From Sunxiuqinia sp963678245 (lineage in GTDB: Bacteria; Bacteroidota; Bacteroidia; Bacteroidales; Prolixibacteraceae): 64,000 bases of DNA. A program made the translations under genes and the position numbers. Below the pieces are notes generated by a model. It ran no database searches. It was given only the letters and a program-made list of their open reading frames with translations, and was not told the origin of the DNA. The stretch spans positions 1,178,001 to 1,242,000 of the forward strand of contig OZ223309.1 of the NCBI GenBank assembly GCA_965140765.1, given 5' to 3'. The first letter of the stretch is position 1. Each line of letters starts with the position of its first letter. Below are positions 63,543-64,000 of this stretch, in pieces.

Positions 63543-64000
63543 ATTCTTCCACTTTTTCTTCTTTATTCTTTTGAGCGTAGTAACGTTTTGCGGCTTCTTT
63601 TTGGCGTGCATCCGAGAAACTGCTTACTCGTTTCATATACCCGATAATACGCGTTAAGTAGTCGATGTTTTTGCTGTTGCATTTCGGACATTCTTTTAGG
63701 TAACGTTTGTCAATATGTCCACATTCGTTGCAAATGGTATTGGGTATATTAAAGGTGAAATAATTACACCCTTCGGTTGCAGCTACACGCAACAACTGGC
63801 GATATTGTGTTGCACTCAAGTGTTCTTCTAAATTCATATGTAAGGCAGAGCCCCCGGTAAGGTGTTCGATATATTTTTTCCCATGAACCTTGAATCGATC
63901 AATCACATTCAGCGACTCATCTTCTACCACATAAAAATAACTGTTGTAACAATCGCGCGGCACAAAATAACCATCCTCTCTGTCCCATTTGGCATGTTTA
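63535..64000 (-). CDS. nrdD: Anaerobic ribonucleoside-triphosphate reductase, C-terminal end
   Basis: The 3' end of the gene; the frame stays open to the right edge of the window, so the N-terminal part is missing. Visible are KWDREDGYFVPRDCYNSYFY, GGSALHMNLEEHLS, the C-terminal zinc site (CNECG ... CPKC) and RIIGYMKRVSSFSDARQKEA, where the Gly of RIIGY carries the glycyl radical. The protein reduces ribonucleotides without oxygen. It forms a standard pair with nrdG, which follows. Confidence 0.95.
   Translation of the reverse strand, partial: KHAKWDREDGYFVPRDCYNSYFYVVEDESLNVIDRFKVHGKKYIEHLTGGSALHMNLEEHLSATQYRQLLRVAATEGCNYFTFNIPNTICNECGHIDKRYLKECPKCNSKNIDYLTRIIGYMKRVSSFSDARQKEAAKRYYAQKNKEEKVEEYA

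Noticed and set aside
1..64000. CRISPR arrays, phage modules, rRNA genes and full tRNA genes
   Set aside because: No regularly spaced repeats, structural phage genes or complete RNA genes were seen on either strand.

Overview
The window comes from a Bacteroidota genome, most likely a marine or sediment Bacteroidales/Marinilabiliales-type bacterium. The evidence is a SusC/SusD pair driven by a FecI-like sigma factor and FecR-like anti-sigma factor, dense clusters of lipoprotein glycoside hydrolases, several TonB-dependent receptors with N-terminal carboxypeptidase-regulatory domains, few Shine-Dalgarno-like sites, and -7 boxes of the TAnnTTTG type. The placement rests on gene content only.

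Bases 1-35,761 hold a large polysaccharide utilisation locus, almost all on the + strand. Part one (1-11,437) encodes an SGNH esterase end, an S1 sulfatase, a GH43-like/discoidin/FN3 protein, a GH2 beta-galactosidase-like enzyme, a GH88 unsaturated uronyl hydrolase, a GH3 beta-glucosidase and an FAD oxidoreductase. After a gene graveyard (11.4-12.6 kb: AraC, tmRNA/tRNA 3' end, Fic and IS982 relics) come the sigma/anti-sigma pair, SusC and SusD, and a frameshifted surface glycan-binding protein gene. Part two (20.5-35.8 kb) encodes GH42-like, GH31, GH140-like, SGNH acetylesterase, GH78 rhamnosidase, a deacetylase-like unknown and a GH2 beta-mannosidase, with two more relics (serine hydrolase, deoC) before the last gene. 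Together they suit a sulfated or acetylated heteropolysaccharide containing uronic acid and rhamnose. No polysaccharide lyase is in view, although GH88 needs lyase products.

Bases 36,409-46,890 hold a PagL-like lipid A deacylase and then an iron/siderophore cluster: TonB receptor, DUF4374 lipoprotein, ankyrin protein, DUF2271 protein, and a PepSY membrane protein fused to flavodoxin and ferredoxin-NADP reductase modules. It resembles Bacteroides XusABC with a reductive step added. Relics of an SRAP peptidase and a TonB receptor follow.

Bases 48,117-59,256 (- strand) form a zinc-limitation block. It has two DUF4625 lipoproteins, a ZnuD-like receptor, a small His/Cys-rich protein, a Zur-type Fur regulator, a DUF3299-like protein, a MacB-like ABC permease with a very His-rich loop and its ATPase, a ZIP transporter, and two COG0523 GTPases around an unknown membrane protein. 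TTGCAA-type palindromes lie before both putative transcription units and overlap candidate -7 boxes, which suggests one Zur regulon.

The right end carries a Tat-type alkaline phosphatase lipoprotein, a conserved unknown secreted protein, a Cys-rich DUF5714 protein, a LOV-like PAS protein without the photoactive cysteine, and nrdG with the 3' end of nrdD (anaerobic ribonucleotide reduction), so the organism can probably grow anaerobically.
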